In this document: positions 46,681-59,930 of the stretch, one piece after another
Position numbering within the stretch: position 1 is the first letter of the stretch
Layout: each line of letters begins with the position of its first letter
DNA from: Pogona vitticeps
Taxonomy: Eukaryota; Chordata; Lepidosauria; Squamata; Agamidae
NCBI RefSeq assembly: GCF_051106095.1
Contig: NC_135785.1
Location: forward strand, 185,115,045-185,179,044
Direction of reading: 5' to 3'
Length of the DNA: 64,000 bases
Translations under genes and position numbers: made by a program
Notes under the pieces: generated by a model
What the model saw: only the letters and a program-made list of their open reading frames with translations
Told to the model about the DNA's origin: nothing
The model's database searches: none

Positions 46681-48890
46681 TGTGAAGGAGGATGAATATA
46701 CATGTTTTATATTTTACACACACACATGCACACATCCTGCTGTTTTGGTGCTTGTGACGTTCAGAGCAGCTAACAATTAAAACAAGTAAGATACAATGAA
46801 ATTGTAAAACTATAATATATGTTTCAATGCTAGCCAATGCTGAACATTTTCTCCTCAGCTGTTTCCCCAAGCCTACATACATCTCAGCTGCTCCACAATG
46901 GATACCATTGGGCCTCCTCAGTTGTTGGACAGAATGGAGTATATTGAGTTTGCAGCTCCAACTGGGAATCTTTCTACCACTTTTAGCCACTTACAGCAGC
47001 TTTGTTGGATGTGGAGCTGTCCCCTGGCCATGCGGTGTTGTGGGCCATAGAAGTGCTTGTAAATTCAATTTATGAGCATTGATGGGAGATCAGCTTGTAA
47101 CAGGTGAGTGCCTTGCCTTCACGTGGTACTCTGTAGAGACACTGTTTGCAAAGGTACATTACCCCTTGATTTTTTTATTCTCTTGCTGGTGCAGCATCAC
47201 ATCCACATGTTGTTTCATGTGGCCATGTGCAAGGAATGGGCCATGGCTGATATACCCATAACAGTATGCTATACGATGGGCTGTTGAGGTGGTCGGCTGT
47301 GTCAGCACTGGGGGTCTTAGACTGCTCCAGTCATATTTTACCGCTTTAAAGCTATCAAGTGGTTTGAAAACATTAAATCCAAAATTTAGAGGCATGTCTC
47401 TTTTTTGCAATTAGATGTATTTGATGGTTTATTTCTTATGATGCAATCAGCAAGAAAAGTTGGGCAGTATCCATAAGCTAACTATATGCCTTGATAAAAA
47501 TTGATTCACTTGCTTTAGGTGTAGAATTTTTCTTGCCTTGTGTTCATTTTTCCTTCACCTGGGATTAACAGCTCTTATTTTATTGATGTGATCATTATCT
47601 TGGTAACCTGTTCTGTTCAGTAAGCATATTTAACCTTCAGAAAGTCCTACTAAATCTAGTAAAATACACTGGAATGCACCGGTATATGTGTAACTTTGCC
47701 TGAATTGCATCCAGAGAGACCGCTCTTTGGTTGGCATTCTCAGATTGCAATGACAATAGGAAAAGTGATCCTTTGGGAACATGGAGCAGGTAAAGAAAGA
47801 CTCTTTTTTTAAACCACTAATAAGGTTTATATACTTTTGTTTTTCACCCTTAAGTTTTCATGTTTCTTTCACATTATCCAAAATGTAGTAGGCAGCTGTG
47901 ATGACAGTCCCTGTTCAGGTCACTTTGAAAAATTACACAAATTCATGGTGGTAGGTTTGCACATAACTGTTAACAATGACATCCATGTAGTGCTTCTGGT
48001 TTCAGAGACTGAACCACAGAACAGCAAAGAGCAGAGATGTTAGAGGCATATCATTACTTTTTCTTCTTGATTCCAACTCCCAAAATCCACCCGGTATCCT
48101 ATGGCTCAACTTATTTCTTCTTTCAGAACAACCACAGGTTCCTAAATGAAATAAAGGCACTTAATGAAATAATAGGATTCTGCATGCTTGGCTTTCTAGG
48201 TGCGGTGCTGGATTCTGCCAGTCTCCCCTCATCAAATAGACTCTGACTGCATCAAACAGGAAACAAAACACTTAATTTACAAGGCTAGAACATAATAATA
48301 AAGCATACTTAAGTGGTTGATTGACTAATTTCTTTTGTTACACTTGTATTATACTTAACCTTTCCCTGAACTTTATAATAACTGCATCACAGTCTCTCTT
48401 GTCACCTTCTATCTCTCTAAACTCAATGTAATTTAGACTGACTTTCCCTTCCTTCAAGCCTCCTTCACAGCAATTCGAAGGCTGTGATAGGCTGAGGTTG
48501 AAGGGTTATCAAGTCCTCCATTGGAATGTGATGTAAAAATTCTGCATCCTTTATATTTTTATGATCAAATATATTAATCATATCTTTGGGGATTGAGCTG
48601 AAGTATATAAAAACTAAAAGTACATAATTTGTGTGGTTTATGCAAACATTTGCAGTTCTACACTATCAGTATCATCAGTACAACTATATTTAAAATGCAC
48701 AAGAAACAACATTTTGGTTAGCATTTACTACACAGCGTTCTTTGAAAGAGATTCAGAAATACCATGTATAAATAACGCAATACTATCTAAATTAAGCATA
48801 TAGTGACATGTTCTAAACTCTGTCTGCAAGTCACATATGTAAAAATGATTTGCGTTAATTTTTCAAAATCTACATGATGCTGCTTTGGAC
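46681..48890. other. Intergenic DNA, no gene seen
   Basis: Downstream of REPS1. No exon, tRNA or intact transposon recognised. Confidence 0.4.
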
Positions 48891-49885
48891 TCCAGAGCCA
48901 AAATTAATGAGGTCTTGTGTCAAAATGAGGGCCTCATCACAAGAGCCAAATGAACCCCAGTTCTATCAATTCTTTTCATACCTCTGTTGTACTGAATCCC
49001 GATCATGTGCCGTATATACCAGTATGAACATTCTCATTTGTTTTAACATTACCAATTAATTTCTTCCTATTTGAAATGTTATGGCTGGCTACCTTTTATC
49101 TGATGTTTCCTGGGGCAGTGCTGCCCCTTTTTAATTTTTTATTTTTTAAAAAAAGATCTGTGGTTCAATAGAGAGGTCTGAGCCTTCCCTCCTCCTCCTC
49201 CCCTTTCCCTTTGCAAAGGAGCAGGATACTTTGCAAGAGCAGAGGGTTTTTAAAAAGATAGAGGAGAAGCAACCCTCCCCACCCCCATCCCCACACACCC
49301 TGGACAAGCCTGTTGAGAGCAGATTGCAGATGAGACTGGAAGTTGTGAGGAGAGATGTGGGGCGAGGGTGGATGGAGAGTTAGGAAGAGCTTCAGATTGT
49401 GATATATATATATACACACCTCTCTAATTTGCACCTTCTGGAAGAGCTTGGATGAGATCCCCCCCCCCAGCTGCTGGTCTCCATGCCTCATCCACCCCAT
49501 CCCATCTGGCAAAGGGGTGAGGAGGGGTACTCAGGGAGAGGCGGGATGGCACCTGACATCCCTAGCGATCGTACTGCAATTCACACATGTCCCTGTTAAT
49601 CTAATCAGGTTCCCCTTCCCCACAGCACTCACAAATCCAAGCCCTTTGCAAAGGAAATAAGTTGATAGGAGCGTGCAGACATGCTAAACCAGTAAAGAAT
49701 GAATCAATACATCATCAGTACAATTCATAACAACCTTCTCAGTGAGGGGAAAATAAACTGGAAATAAATCACTGTCTGGGAAAATTAGTTGATGTTGGCC
49801 ATATGTCACGTGACTGGAAATTTATGAAACTATATAACTGAGGTATAACAGGTTTCTTTTGGCTCGTGTGATCAGGCCCCAAAGA
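48890..49885. mobile_element. Possible DNA transposon remnant with inverted ends
   Basis: The left block ending GAGGGCCTCATCACAAGAGC is an approximate inverted copy of 49825-49880 (TTTTGGCTCGTGTGATCAGG). A further inverted match to the left block lies at 50071-50093 (GAGGCCCTCATTTTTGACAC). No transposase is visible, and pairing is imperfect over about 80 bp. Confidence 0.4.
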
Positions 49886-49945
49886 GTGGTCTTAACCGAC
49901 TAGATAGGCGGGATATAAATCGAATAAATAAATAAATTAAAACTA
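49885..49945 (+). mobile_element. L2-type LINE tail, plus strand
   Basis: GTGGTCTTAACCGACTAGAT followed by AGGCGGGATATAAATCGAAT and AAATAAATAAATT, the standard reptile L2 3' end. Confidence 0.75.
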
Positions 49946-49949
49946 CCCA

Positions 49950-51780
49950 TTCATTTTAAGTGGCTTCAAGGTTCCCCGTACTCACCTTCTTAGGGGAGCC
50001 CTGTTCTCCCAGAGGGGAGGGGCTGTGACTGAATACCATTGGATGTTTTGAACCTGCTTCTCCAGCCATAGATCGAGGCCCTCATTTTTGACACATACAA
50101 AATGGACCACAAACATTGACCTCCCCAGAGCAAGTGTAGTTAATTTCACTTCCATTCTTCAGAGAGACTTTTCATTTTGCTTGCCATACTGTGGAATAGT
50201 CTACTGTGAAAGTTTTTAAACCTCTTAACCTGTCACCCTCCTGGTCTCTTTGACCATAACTCCCATCAGTTTATCCAAGAATCACCAGTGTAGTTCAAAA
50301 ATCTAGGAAGTCCTGGGATAGGGGAACCTGATTTAGATGCTGAAAATTACTGGTTGCAATTAGATATGTTTAATGACCAGTCTTGGTCTCCCATCCCCGT
50401 TGCCTGTTTGAATGATGTATCAAATGATCCCAGTTGTTAGCATAATTACAGCATGAATTTCAACATCCAACTTTTTGTAAAATCTGTTTTTAACTCCCTT
50501 ATGGAGGATATTTTGTAGTGTCTATAGATATTCTGAAAAGCAGGGCCAAATATTGTTTTGGTTACTATCTTGATTCTTAATGATGCTGGAAGACTATTTT
50601 TTCACTCATGTAGAGTTCACATTACATGACTTTTGAGTTAAGAGGCAGAGAAGACTTGATGTAGATGCATTTGCTATGAACTCCACTTGCACTCACTGCT
50701 CCCTCAGCCCTATTGTAAACAACTGATTTTATCTGGAAAATCCAGTATACAGAGATTCCTCAGTATTTTAGCTTGCTCTGGGGTCAGTTTTGTTCACAGT
50801 CATGTAGCTAATATGGAAATATTTTCTTCCTAAGTGCAGAGTATTCCTCTCACAAGTGAGTGATTTCTGGAAGATAATTCAAGAAAACAAGGTAAATCCC
50901 TCTGTTTTGAAATAGCCTTAGGAAGGGACTAACACTGCCAGAAGTTCAGCTAATAGCACATCCACAAATATACATAGACATGAATATAAATGCTCATAGT
51001 GGCTAAGCCCCATGCTTTTTCTTACAGCAAACTGTTGTTTATGCAACACTTGTGCTCAAAGGGGAAGGCACAGTATTTCCTACAATGAACCACCTTATAA
51101 AGAGTATTTTGCATGACAAAAAACTGAATAAGAAAGACTGACAATGAACTTGAGTATTCTGTAAAATAAGAGATTTTATTTTGTTAGAACATGGTTACAT
51201 GACTAAGATGAGAAGAAATTATATATTTAAAATGTCCCTTCTTAATGTTATTTTGATGATGATACAGTACTAATAAAATTCTGTGATTATGATTTGCTCC
51301 TCTAGTGCCTTTGTGATGTATAAAATATTACTAAAAATATGTGTCTGTTTCTTCAAATTTTTCTAGAGTAGCTACTCTTAGCATATGGTCATTCAAAAAT
51401 AAATAGTCTATGCATCAGCAGAAGTATGAGGCATGCATATAGTGTATAGAACATGTATATACTGTGCATATCAAATATTTTTGTATCCAGAAGATATGAA
51501 CTGAGTATTCCAGTTAAAATAAAAAAAAAAACATTTATTGTGGTTGTCTGTGTATCCTACTTTACACAAGATAATCCCCTCTTTGAAGGACTGTCCAGTC
51601 AAAGATTAAGATTAGGAATCATACAAAAGGGAAGCAAGAGCGTTGACATTGCCCATCAGCCTTTAACACCTGGAAAATGGGTGGAACAGGTATATGAGTC
51701 ACTCGATTGTAGTGTTCAGCACTATGTTAAGATAAAGTTGTACTTCCATACAAACTCTATGATTTTGCATCTGTATATGT
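49950..51780. other. Intergenic DNA, no gene seen
   Basis: AT-rich, with a decayed hAT-type repeat fragment near 50255-50340. I support nothing else here. Confidence 0.4.
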
Positions 51781-51787
51781 TTACTAG

Positions 51788-52176
51788 TGTTACGGTAGCT
51801 TGGAAGCCACCTGTCCGTCATTGCTGTAGAGGCATGTCATCTGCCAATAGCGTGACGGAAGGTGGGACTTAAGAGGTGGAGCCAGTGTATATAGCACAGT
51901 TCTTCTTCCTATTGTGAAGAACTGTGCTATATAGTGAGGGTCTGTGAGAGAGTGTGTGAGTGAGTGATACTTTATTACATTGATTGCCTTATTATTTGAG
52001 TTATTAAAGTGATTTACCATTCCTTTCGTTGTAACCAATAAACACAAGTTTTTATTTTCAAAATCATTTATTAGTCTGAAGAGTCATTTGAGGGAATGGT
52101 TGGTGGCAGCGTGAATAGAGTGAGTGTGTGAGAGTGACGTGGCACCTCCTTTGTGACGTGTGAGGAGGCTGTCACA
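51788..52176 (+). mobile_element. Solo LTR, Gypsy-like fossil, with 5-bp duplication
   Basis: Starts TGTTACGG and ends GCTGTCACA, flanked by perfect ACTAG duplications (51783-51787 and 52177-52181). A TATA-like box near 51888 and a poly(A) signal (AATAAA, 52037-52042) give + orientation. The motif GGTTGGTGGCAGC links it to the LTR at 11319. An 18-bp perfect hairpin overlaps the TATA region. The perfect duplication suggests a moderately recent insertion. Confidence 0.88.
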
Positions 52177-52559
52177 ACTAGTGTATCCAAATTTTATCTA
52201 TACCTGTGTCTCCTCTTGCCCTCTATTTCTGAGAATGCATTTTCTCTTTGGCAGTGTGCAAGTGGCGCCAGTACCTCATGCATAAGAATGGTCTATGCTC
52301 CCCCTACAGTTCATCAGCAGCTGGGGTGCCCAAAAGCCCAGCTGGCAGACAACGATTAAAGTTGTAGTCCAGCCCCACAGGCTGTGGGGAGAGGCTCGTT
52401 TAGGGAAGAGTGACCAAGAAAACCTCCCCCTGCCCCCTTAAACCAGCATCCCCTGCTTTCCCCCCAGGGACTGGATTATAACCCTTCCTTGAACATTGAG
52501 GCCATGTTCAGAAGGCAGCAGACGACTGCTTTCAGTGCTGTAATATGTAACATATATTC

Positions 52560-52734
52560 TCAGTGTGGTGTAGTGGATAGAGTGACAGACTTAAGTTTTT
52601 GGAAAATAGGATTCAAATTCTCACCTGACCAGAGAAATTCACTGAGGGAGTGAAACTGGTAAAAAACACTCCTTAAATATCTCATTTACCTTGAAAGTCC
52701 TATTAGGCTTACTATAAGTCAGTTCTGAGTTGAC

Positions 52735-52737
<3 letters not shown>
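52560..52737 (+). repeat. Sauria-type SINE, plus strand, well preserved
   Basis: Head CAGTGTGGTGTAGTGGATAG and AGTGACAGACTT, B-box-like GATTCAAATTCTCACC, body AAATTCACTGAGGGAGTG, tail TATTAGGCTTACTATAAGTC then AGTTCTGAGTTGACA. A (TC)n tract follows directly, so the SINE tail probably seeded it. Confidence 0.88.
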
Positions 52738-52808
<71 letters not shown>

Positions 52809-52812
52809 GTCT
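52738..52812. repeat. (TC)n microsatellite, imperfect
   Basis: About 75 bp of TC repeats with TGTCTC and TATCTC interruptions, directly after the SINE. Confidence 0.95.
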
Positions 52813-55705
52813 CCTGAGCAGAAAGACTCAGCTCTCCTTCTCTTTTAAGTAAATAAAGCATCTAAAGCAATCCCTAACTTTAAGTGGACTTCACATCACC
52901 ACTGCTTGGAAATAAGGCTTAAAGGCAAGGGAGAGTCTACTGTAGCATCTCCAAAATGCCTAACTTGTATCAAGACAGCATAAAAGAGAGAAACAGTTCC
53001 AGTATTTTTAACGAATTAAAATGTCAGTACCTGGAAGTCTGGCATGTGATGTGTTACAGGATCCTGGTTAGATGATTACAGATGATACTGTTGATATCTC
53101 GAAAGTAACTAACACCATCTCAGAGAAATGTTGCTCTGGAGTATGAATTGGAGGATGATTGGGGCAAGCCACTTATGTGAACCATGGGAAGGCAGACTAC
53201 CCTGAGAAGACTCAGGCTTTGCCCTCCCCCGTGTCAAACTGTGCTGTGAGCTGTCCAAAAGAAAGACACAACAGTTGCAACTGGGAAAACTGAAGTTTAA
53301 TTCCCATATTGCTTTTCCTGATCTTTGGCTTCTACTGTGAAGTTGCCAATTTGGAAGTGCCTCAAAGATCCTGAAAAGCTAGCTTGTATGTGGGGTTCTG
53401 GCATCTTGTCAGCTGAAATATGCCTGGGAACATAGATGGGAATCAGGGTTTTGTCTTTCATAGAGTAACCTAGTAAATTGTTGCAAAAAAGAAGTGGTCT
53501 AGGAAGGGAAAAAAGTCCTTATACCAGACTGAAATATAGAACAGATATAAATGTGGCATATATGTTACCAGTATAAATGCAGTTTCCTGTCAGCTACACT
53601 GTGATAAATCACCCAAATGATAAGATATTATACTCCTGTTTCCCAGATAGAGTGGCAGACAATGCTTTCCTTGTCTCTGTTACTCTTCTCCTCAAAACCG
53701 CCTTTCCCCCCCCCTCCTTCGAATTTAGAGAGAGACCAGCAACCTAATATTCTGATTATTTTGTGTTGGCTCAGTTTTTAAACAATTGGGCATTTCATTT
53801 TGTTTGCCATTGACTTAAGGTGTGGCTTATGTTGCCAAGTACAAAGCCCCTCATTGTTTACTATAAATCTGCCCCTCCCCACCCCTTCTGCATGATAAAA
53901 ACATGCCCAAGACCTCACCTTGGCGCCTCTGATCTATAATCTCTGCTTTGCCTCAGAACAGCCAAACCCTGGACATTTTAAACAATGGCCCCAGTTTCAT
54001 CAGTCCTTTTAGAATCTTAAACATTTTGTCTATAGGATGTGGCACACAGTCCTCTTTGGCAGGGTGGGCACACACAGAACAGGCAGGGAGCAGGGAGAGA
54101 GAGAGAGAGAGAAAGAACATCTCTCCTTCAGCATGGAAAGAACCATCTGTTTAGTCCTCTCCAAGAGAGAGGTAAAGAAAAAGCAGGCTGTCCCACCTGT
54201 GAAAGAGCAATCTGCCTGAAACTGTTGGGAAGTCAGAGGATGGACCTGGGAATGGGTCCCATACTGGGCATGTTTAAGGCCTGTAGCAAGTTTTGTGCTC
54301 ATCCATGTATGTATGCACTGTACATATGTATACACAAACACCACTATAGATGATCATGTTTTCCTATAGGAATGATGATGGTTTTTTACAATCTATTGAT
54401 GGATCCTCCTACCAACTCCCAAATTACTTTGTAGATAATTTAGGAAATGAACCACATTAATCACAGCATAACCCTATACAGTACCTGTCTGTCAGAAGCA
54501 AACTGGCCAGGATCCAGTTGAGCAAAGTGTATTGATGGAAGACGTCTATTAGCTGATGAAGGAGGAAACACATTCTCCCAATCACAAATAGCTCTACAAA
54601 CAATATCTTTCCAGAGGGGTGAGAAACCCTCTGGAACAGAGTTTCAAGTAGTGCAGAAGGTTGGAGGGAAGAAGGAGAAAATTTTAGTTCTGCAGACGAG
54701 AGAGCGTGAATGAATAATTTCCTCCTGAATCAAATGATGAACTTCTGTTGGCACATCTAATTTACTTGATCCAGACCATGACACTGAATGGGACTGACTC
54801 CTGTACAGGGTTGTGGAATCATGAATCATCATCTTCATGCCCCCTACAGCGCACAGTGGGGTAGATAATGCCAGGGGGCAAAAGACATCATCCACTGGGT
54901 TTCTGCCTTAAGTCTCAAGTAGAAAAACTTCTCATATGGAGAGGGTGGACAAAAGGATCTCAGACAGTGCCTCCAGGTACCACCTACGCGCCAACCTTGA
55001 GAACCAGCCAATGCCTACAGAGAGAGATGCTGGTTTTGTTTCTCCTCCCTCTTCTCTCTGTGGGCAGTAAGGGAGAAAAGTGAAGCACTCTCAGCTTGTA
55101 GGTGCTGACAGCGTTCCAAGGTGTCTGCTGCAGTCATCAGGCTTTGCATGCCAATCTCACTCCCAAGCACTCTTTAAAAATAACTCTCAAAAGGCTTCCA
55201 AAATGTTTAAGAATATAAATATAAAGTCAATTTTGTAAACAAGAACAAGAACATATCAATGACCCATCATGCCAGAGAAGGCGCTTCAGTCATACTTATT
55301 GTATTCCTTTTAGAATGTCACTTCATCCCACCCTCATTGCCTCTTCAATTCCAGTAACCTTTTATTGGTGACTAATGTTATTTTGCCATAAATCAGAATG
55401 GCTTGATGGAACCCAATTCATATTAATATGCTGTTTTTAATATATTACTTCTGTGCTCTGACCTACTCCCCTCATTTTGCTGCTTCCACCTGTTTCTCCT
55501 CAATCCACTGGGAGCCACCCTATCTGGCAGGTTTGAAAAACAGGATTTTGCTGCAAGTAATGTAATCAGGATTATCAGCAGGATAATCATGACAATCCCA
55601 AGTAATTCAGGACAGTTGGGCGGTATGAGATGATATGGAGCATTTCTGAGCACGCAAGCCACTCACATTTACTGCTCAGAACAGTTCTGTTTGTGATCAT
55701 CCAAA
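52813..55705. other. Repeat-poor intergenic DNA
   Basis: I recognise no transposon or known exon. A short GA tract is at 54088-54113. Possible minus-strand exons near 54650-54870 and 55423-55640 are discussed as a finding but are not called as a gene. Confidence 0.35.
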
Positions 55706-55709
55706 GATG

Positions 55710-55845
55710 CAGTGGTCCTCAACCTTGGGCCTCCAGATGTTATTGAACTACAATTCCCTGAAGCCTTTGCAACCACCTCTGCTGGCCAGGATTTCTGGGA
55801 GTTGAAGTCCAAGAATATCTGGAGGCCCAAGGTTGGGGATCACTG
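55710..55845. mobile_element. hAT-type palindromic MITE
   Basis: Left CAGTGGTCCTCAACCTTGGG and right CCCAAGGTTGGGGATCACTG are near-perfect inverted copies, with inner arms around GAACTACAATTCCC and GGGAGTTGAAGTCC. 136 bp. Flanking duplication is not clear. Confidence 0.88.
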
Positions 55846-56466
55846 ATCTAGATGACTTGCTTGCCACTTTCAACTGTCTCTCCTCTATGCGCTGCTCAGT
55901 CTCATACAAACTGCTAAGCAACATAGGTAAAAAGAACAGCCTGTTTGCTTTAGGAGAGAGAAAAAAAAGGTAGTTAAATTAATTTATAGCTTCAGCCAGT
56001 GAATATCTGCACAACACATTTCCCCCTTTGAAAAATGAATCACATCCACACATCTTGTCTTAAGAAAATAAGAAAGCTAGTGTTTATTAAAGACACACAC
56101 TGTGATAGGAAAGATAATCGGATTCCTAGTACCAGCTAACTAGAGTGGAGATGCAGGGAGCCATGGCTTCGCCTTCACCTCTGAAAAACAAAACGGAGAT
56201 GCTCAGAGATGACCAGGAGGGGAATTGTGAGAAAGAAAGGAATGCTAAGAAGATCAGTTTCGGTTGAAGGAAAGTCAGGACAAAACAAAGCAGGTAAAGA
56301 TAGTCTAGGATACTAGACAAGTATCTCTCTTGACTGTCTTATCCTTTCTATTCCTCCCCATGGAAGGACATACATCTTCTTCAGTATAAGGCACCTAACC
56401 GTCTGCAGCAATGCACTCACCTCAAACTCAGTGGAGGACAAACTGGAACCCATGTAACTATTAGAT

Positions 56467-56602
56467 CAGTGGTCCCCAACCTTGGGCCTCCAGATGTTCT
56501 TGGACTCCAACTCCCAGAAATCCTGGCCAGCAAAAGTGGTGGTGAAGGCTTCTGGGAGTTGTAGTGCAAGAACATCTGGAGGCCCAAGGTTGGGGACCAC
56601 TG
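56467..56602. mobile_element. hAT-type palindromic MITE with 8-bp duplication
   Basis: Left CAGTGGTCCCCAACCTTGGG and right CCCAAGGTTGGGGACCACTG are exact inverted copies. Flanks are TATTAGAT (56459-56466) and TATTAGAC (56603-56610), an 8-bp target duplication with one change, as expected for hAT elements. The 136-bp body is one long foldback and this copy looks young. Confidence 0.92.
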
Positions 56603-56610
56603 TATTAGAC

Positions 56611-59600
56611 CATCCCTAGCATGAGGCTGCTCACTCAGAGTGGGTTTGGTAAATTAATTCTGCAGTTCTTCCACGAACGGTCAGGAACTGCAGTCGCATT
56701 TAGAGGGCTTCCAGCTACGTACATAAGAGGAACAAACATACTGTACACTTAAGAAAAACAGCTCACTTTCAGATTAATTTAAATAAATCTTAATCCCACC
56801 TTTCACTCATTATTGAGGTGAAGGTAACATACAGTGTGCAGAGTTCTATCCAGGCCCTAAACAGATCAAGACCTGCTTAGCTTCAGCAAGGTCTGTGGAG
56901 GCATTATCTGTCCCCCAGTCCTAGAAAGGTATATTTTGCTTTCCATTCAGAAAACAGACTGCATCACAGATTTCTTGGATTCATTTCCTATCATAGCTGG
57001 CAACACTCCACTCTATCATTGGGCGGAGAGTGACCACCACTATTGGAAGCCAGTCTGGGGTGTCATGAAAGGAAAGCAAACGGTTGGTGATTTAATGTGT
57101 TGCTGTTGTATTTATATTTTTTACTGCCAGACAAAAGAATATGTGATTGTGGGATTTTATGCCTTCTATACAGCATCAGCTTAACTGGGTTTGAGTACTG
57201 TGTAGGTTAATATGGGGTGTGTGGCAAAGCATCATTCTTTACTTTGTCTTAGGCAGCAAAATATTATGGGCCAGCCTTAGGTTTAATCTATGCCCTAATC
57301 TTCTCTTTTGCAGTCATACAAATTTTTCCACGTTTGAATCAGTGGCTGCATTAGTTGTTGAAATGCCCTTCCTCTCCTCCTTTTCTTTGAGGATCCTTAA
57401 TGAGAAAAGCTCGTGGTGCTGCAATGTGAAACTTGACAGGGCAAATCCTCAGCAAGGACCAGGAGACCTGCGGCAGTGACATTTTTACAGTGACTCAGGA
57501 ACCAAATGGTAAGATTAATTACTTGTTTGTCAATTCCATTCTGTCACCTTTCAGCATGCTGATTGAGTTGCATGGAAAAACAGGTGAATGTTACTCCACA
57601 TCCGTTTTCTCAAAAGTAGGAATGAAGTACTGGGCTTGTGAGGAAAAGAACAAGCATCTGAACAAAGCACTTTAGAAAGAGAAAAAGGCATGGATAAGGT
57701 GTCTGGTGTGAGGCCTCACGGGAAAAGAGATAAGTGGGAGGGCTGCTGCTGCTTTCTTGGTTGGCAAGAAGAGACCTTGGTAGATGATCCTGCACTAATC
57801 CAGAGCAATCCCATGTTGCCTGCTGCCATTGGTCCTTAACCATGAGCCCACCAGGTATTTTGGACTTGACTCCCAGAATGCCTGATTGATAACATGCTGT
57901 CTGGGGACACTGGGAGCCACTGGTCTGTATTAAACACCCTGCTGTGGAGTCCTCCATCGGAGTAAACACCAATAATTCTTACCACCATTCTTTTTCAAGC
58001 CAGGTTCCTGGGTTTCCAGCAATTACACAACAAGCAAAAATTTGGAAAAATATTCCCATTGGGAAAAAACTCAGCCGCAGCAGCATCTAAACTGTTCTGC
58101 ACTATTGTTGCCTGAACGTTGGGTCCAAACTAGGAAATATACTTGGAACATGATTCAAGGCAGAACTCCCTGGAGGGATAGGAGATGCCTTGTTTCACCT
58201 AGCGTTTTGCAAATTAGCTTCCTTCTATTTTGTGACTGGCCACTGGGAGGTAAACACAAACTGTGTAAGTCTGTGTTCTGAAGGAATTTCAAGTTGGGAA
58301 GCAAAACATTGTGACGGCAGTTAAGCATTTTCTTCAATGTGCAAATTTGTGGACTATGAGAGGCAACAAAGTTGTCTTGGAGCTGCAGCAGGAGATACAG
58401 CACATTGAGTGTCAACAAAAAGCCCATGCCATCATGCTTTAGATTGTCACAAACTAATATTGACCATTGCATGGAGAGGGTGTAACATTACTTGTGACTA
58501 GTTCACTGGTTTTTAAAGGACATTTTCATAGGCCATCTCCTGGCTAAGGAACTGCCAGTTGCAATTCTTCTGTTCTTAAAGGCTTCCTCCCTCACCTTTT
58601 GTTGTGGCATCCTCTTTTGGATTGCATTACAACCATACACAGAATGTGGTGGCAATAGTTCAGTGGGGTTCATTGTTTTCAGGTTGTCACTCTTGTTCTC
58701 TGCCTTTGTTAAAGCAGTCCATTAATCATTTTCTGAAATCAGACAGAGCTATCTTTCTGCTTCATTTACTAGTTTTGTACTGCTTGTTTCTTTTGTGGCT
58801 AGAGGGGCAGGAAAGGAAAGAACTTCAAATACAGGGTTTAAGAACAGCTTTCAGTCAAGCTTCTAATTAAGTCCAGGCTGGTTGTATAACAAAATGAACA
58901 TATTTGCTGTTCTCAGCCTAGTTACCGAATTTTGCCATGAAGAACCTTGTGTGAAATTTGCCCTCCCCTTTATGATTCAACTGATCTATTTTCCACATGT
59001 CCCCATGTGTTTTTAACTTTTACATTCCTTCGATAAGAGACTTAAAAATTCCTATCTGCACCTGTTATACTTCTTGGACTTGGCAAGAATCTGTTAGGAA
59101 AACAGTTACATCCAGGCCTAGATCAAACAAACTTCAAGCAAGTTGGTGGAGACGTCAGCGTTTCCTCCCCCCCTTACACTTGACTGTGAAAAACAATTCA
59201 TGCATATATATGCCCAAGAGATACAACCTGTACAACATCCAGACATGGGAAATATTACAAGAAAGTAGAATTCAAAACATTGTTCACAGCATTCCCTCAT
59301 CCTAGTCTGAGCTGAGGCAAAGCTGGACTCTGATTATGAGACCAAAGAGGCCTTTTTAAGTTGGCTGTTGCTGTTTCTAAGACAGAAATATGAAATGGAA
59401 GAGCCATTCTGAACTGGAATATGCTATTTTACTTTTCCATTTTAGTCTATATATTTCATATGAAAAGAAGAGGGAATATGGAGGATTCGTGGCTTGAAGA
59501 GAAAAAAAGTACATCCACTCACTTGTAAGCGTATGTACATGTGTACAGAGAGAGGGAGAAATAACGTACACAGAAAGGGGACCTGGAAATGGCACTGAAA

Positions 59601-59930
59601 AGCTCCTGCCTACATTTCGTTCAGACTCTGCCTCCCAGTGGCCCATCACTAATGTTTGAATAGAGCACCACCATACGTGACAACTGAGGTGAACCCAGAG
59701 TGAGGGGAGGCAATAGACAGATATTATGTTACCTCCTCTTCTCTTTTCTAGATCTGTGTGTAGATTGTTGGCCTTCCTTCTCTTTTTTCTGGTTCTTCTT
59801 AGTTTTTTTAAAAAAAGGCAGTCTTGCATATCATCTCCATAATGGTTGAGCAGATCTGCACAAAGAAGGAGCGAAACCATTTGTAGGGGCTTCCTATAAT
59901 GAAGATTTGGTTTCTTGCTCTTGCATTATT
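56611..59930. other. Intergenic DNA, no gene called
   Basis: Mostly unique-looking sequence. Near 57825-57930 a decayed half of a hAT-type MITE may be present. The longest open frame here (59377-59880, minus) is rejected separately. Confidence 0.35.

Noticed and set aside
59377-59880. A 167-codon minus-strand open frame with an ATG
   Set aside because: No recognisable family, mixed low-complexity and pyrimidine-driven composition, no supporting splice context. Its length is compatible with chance in 64 kb.
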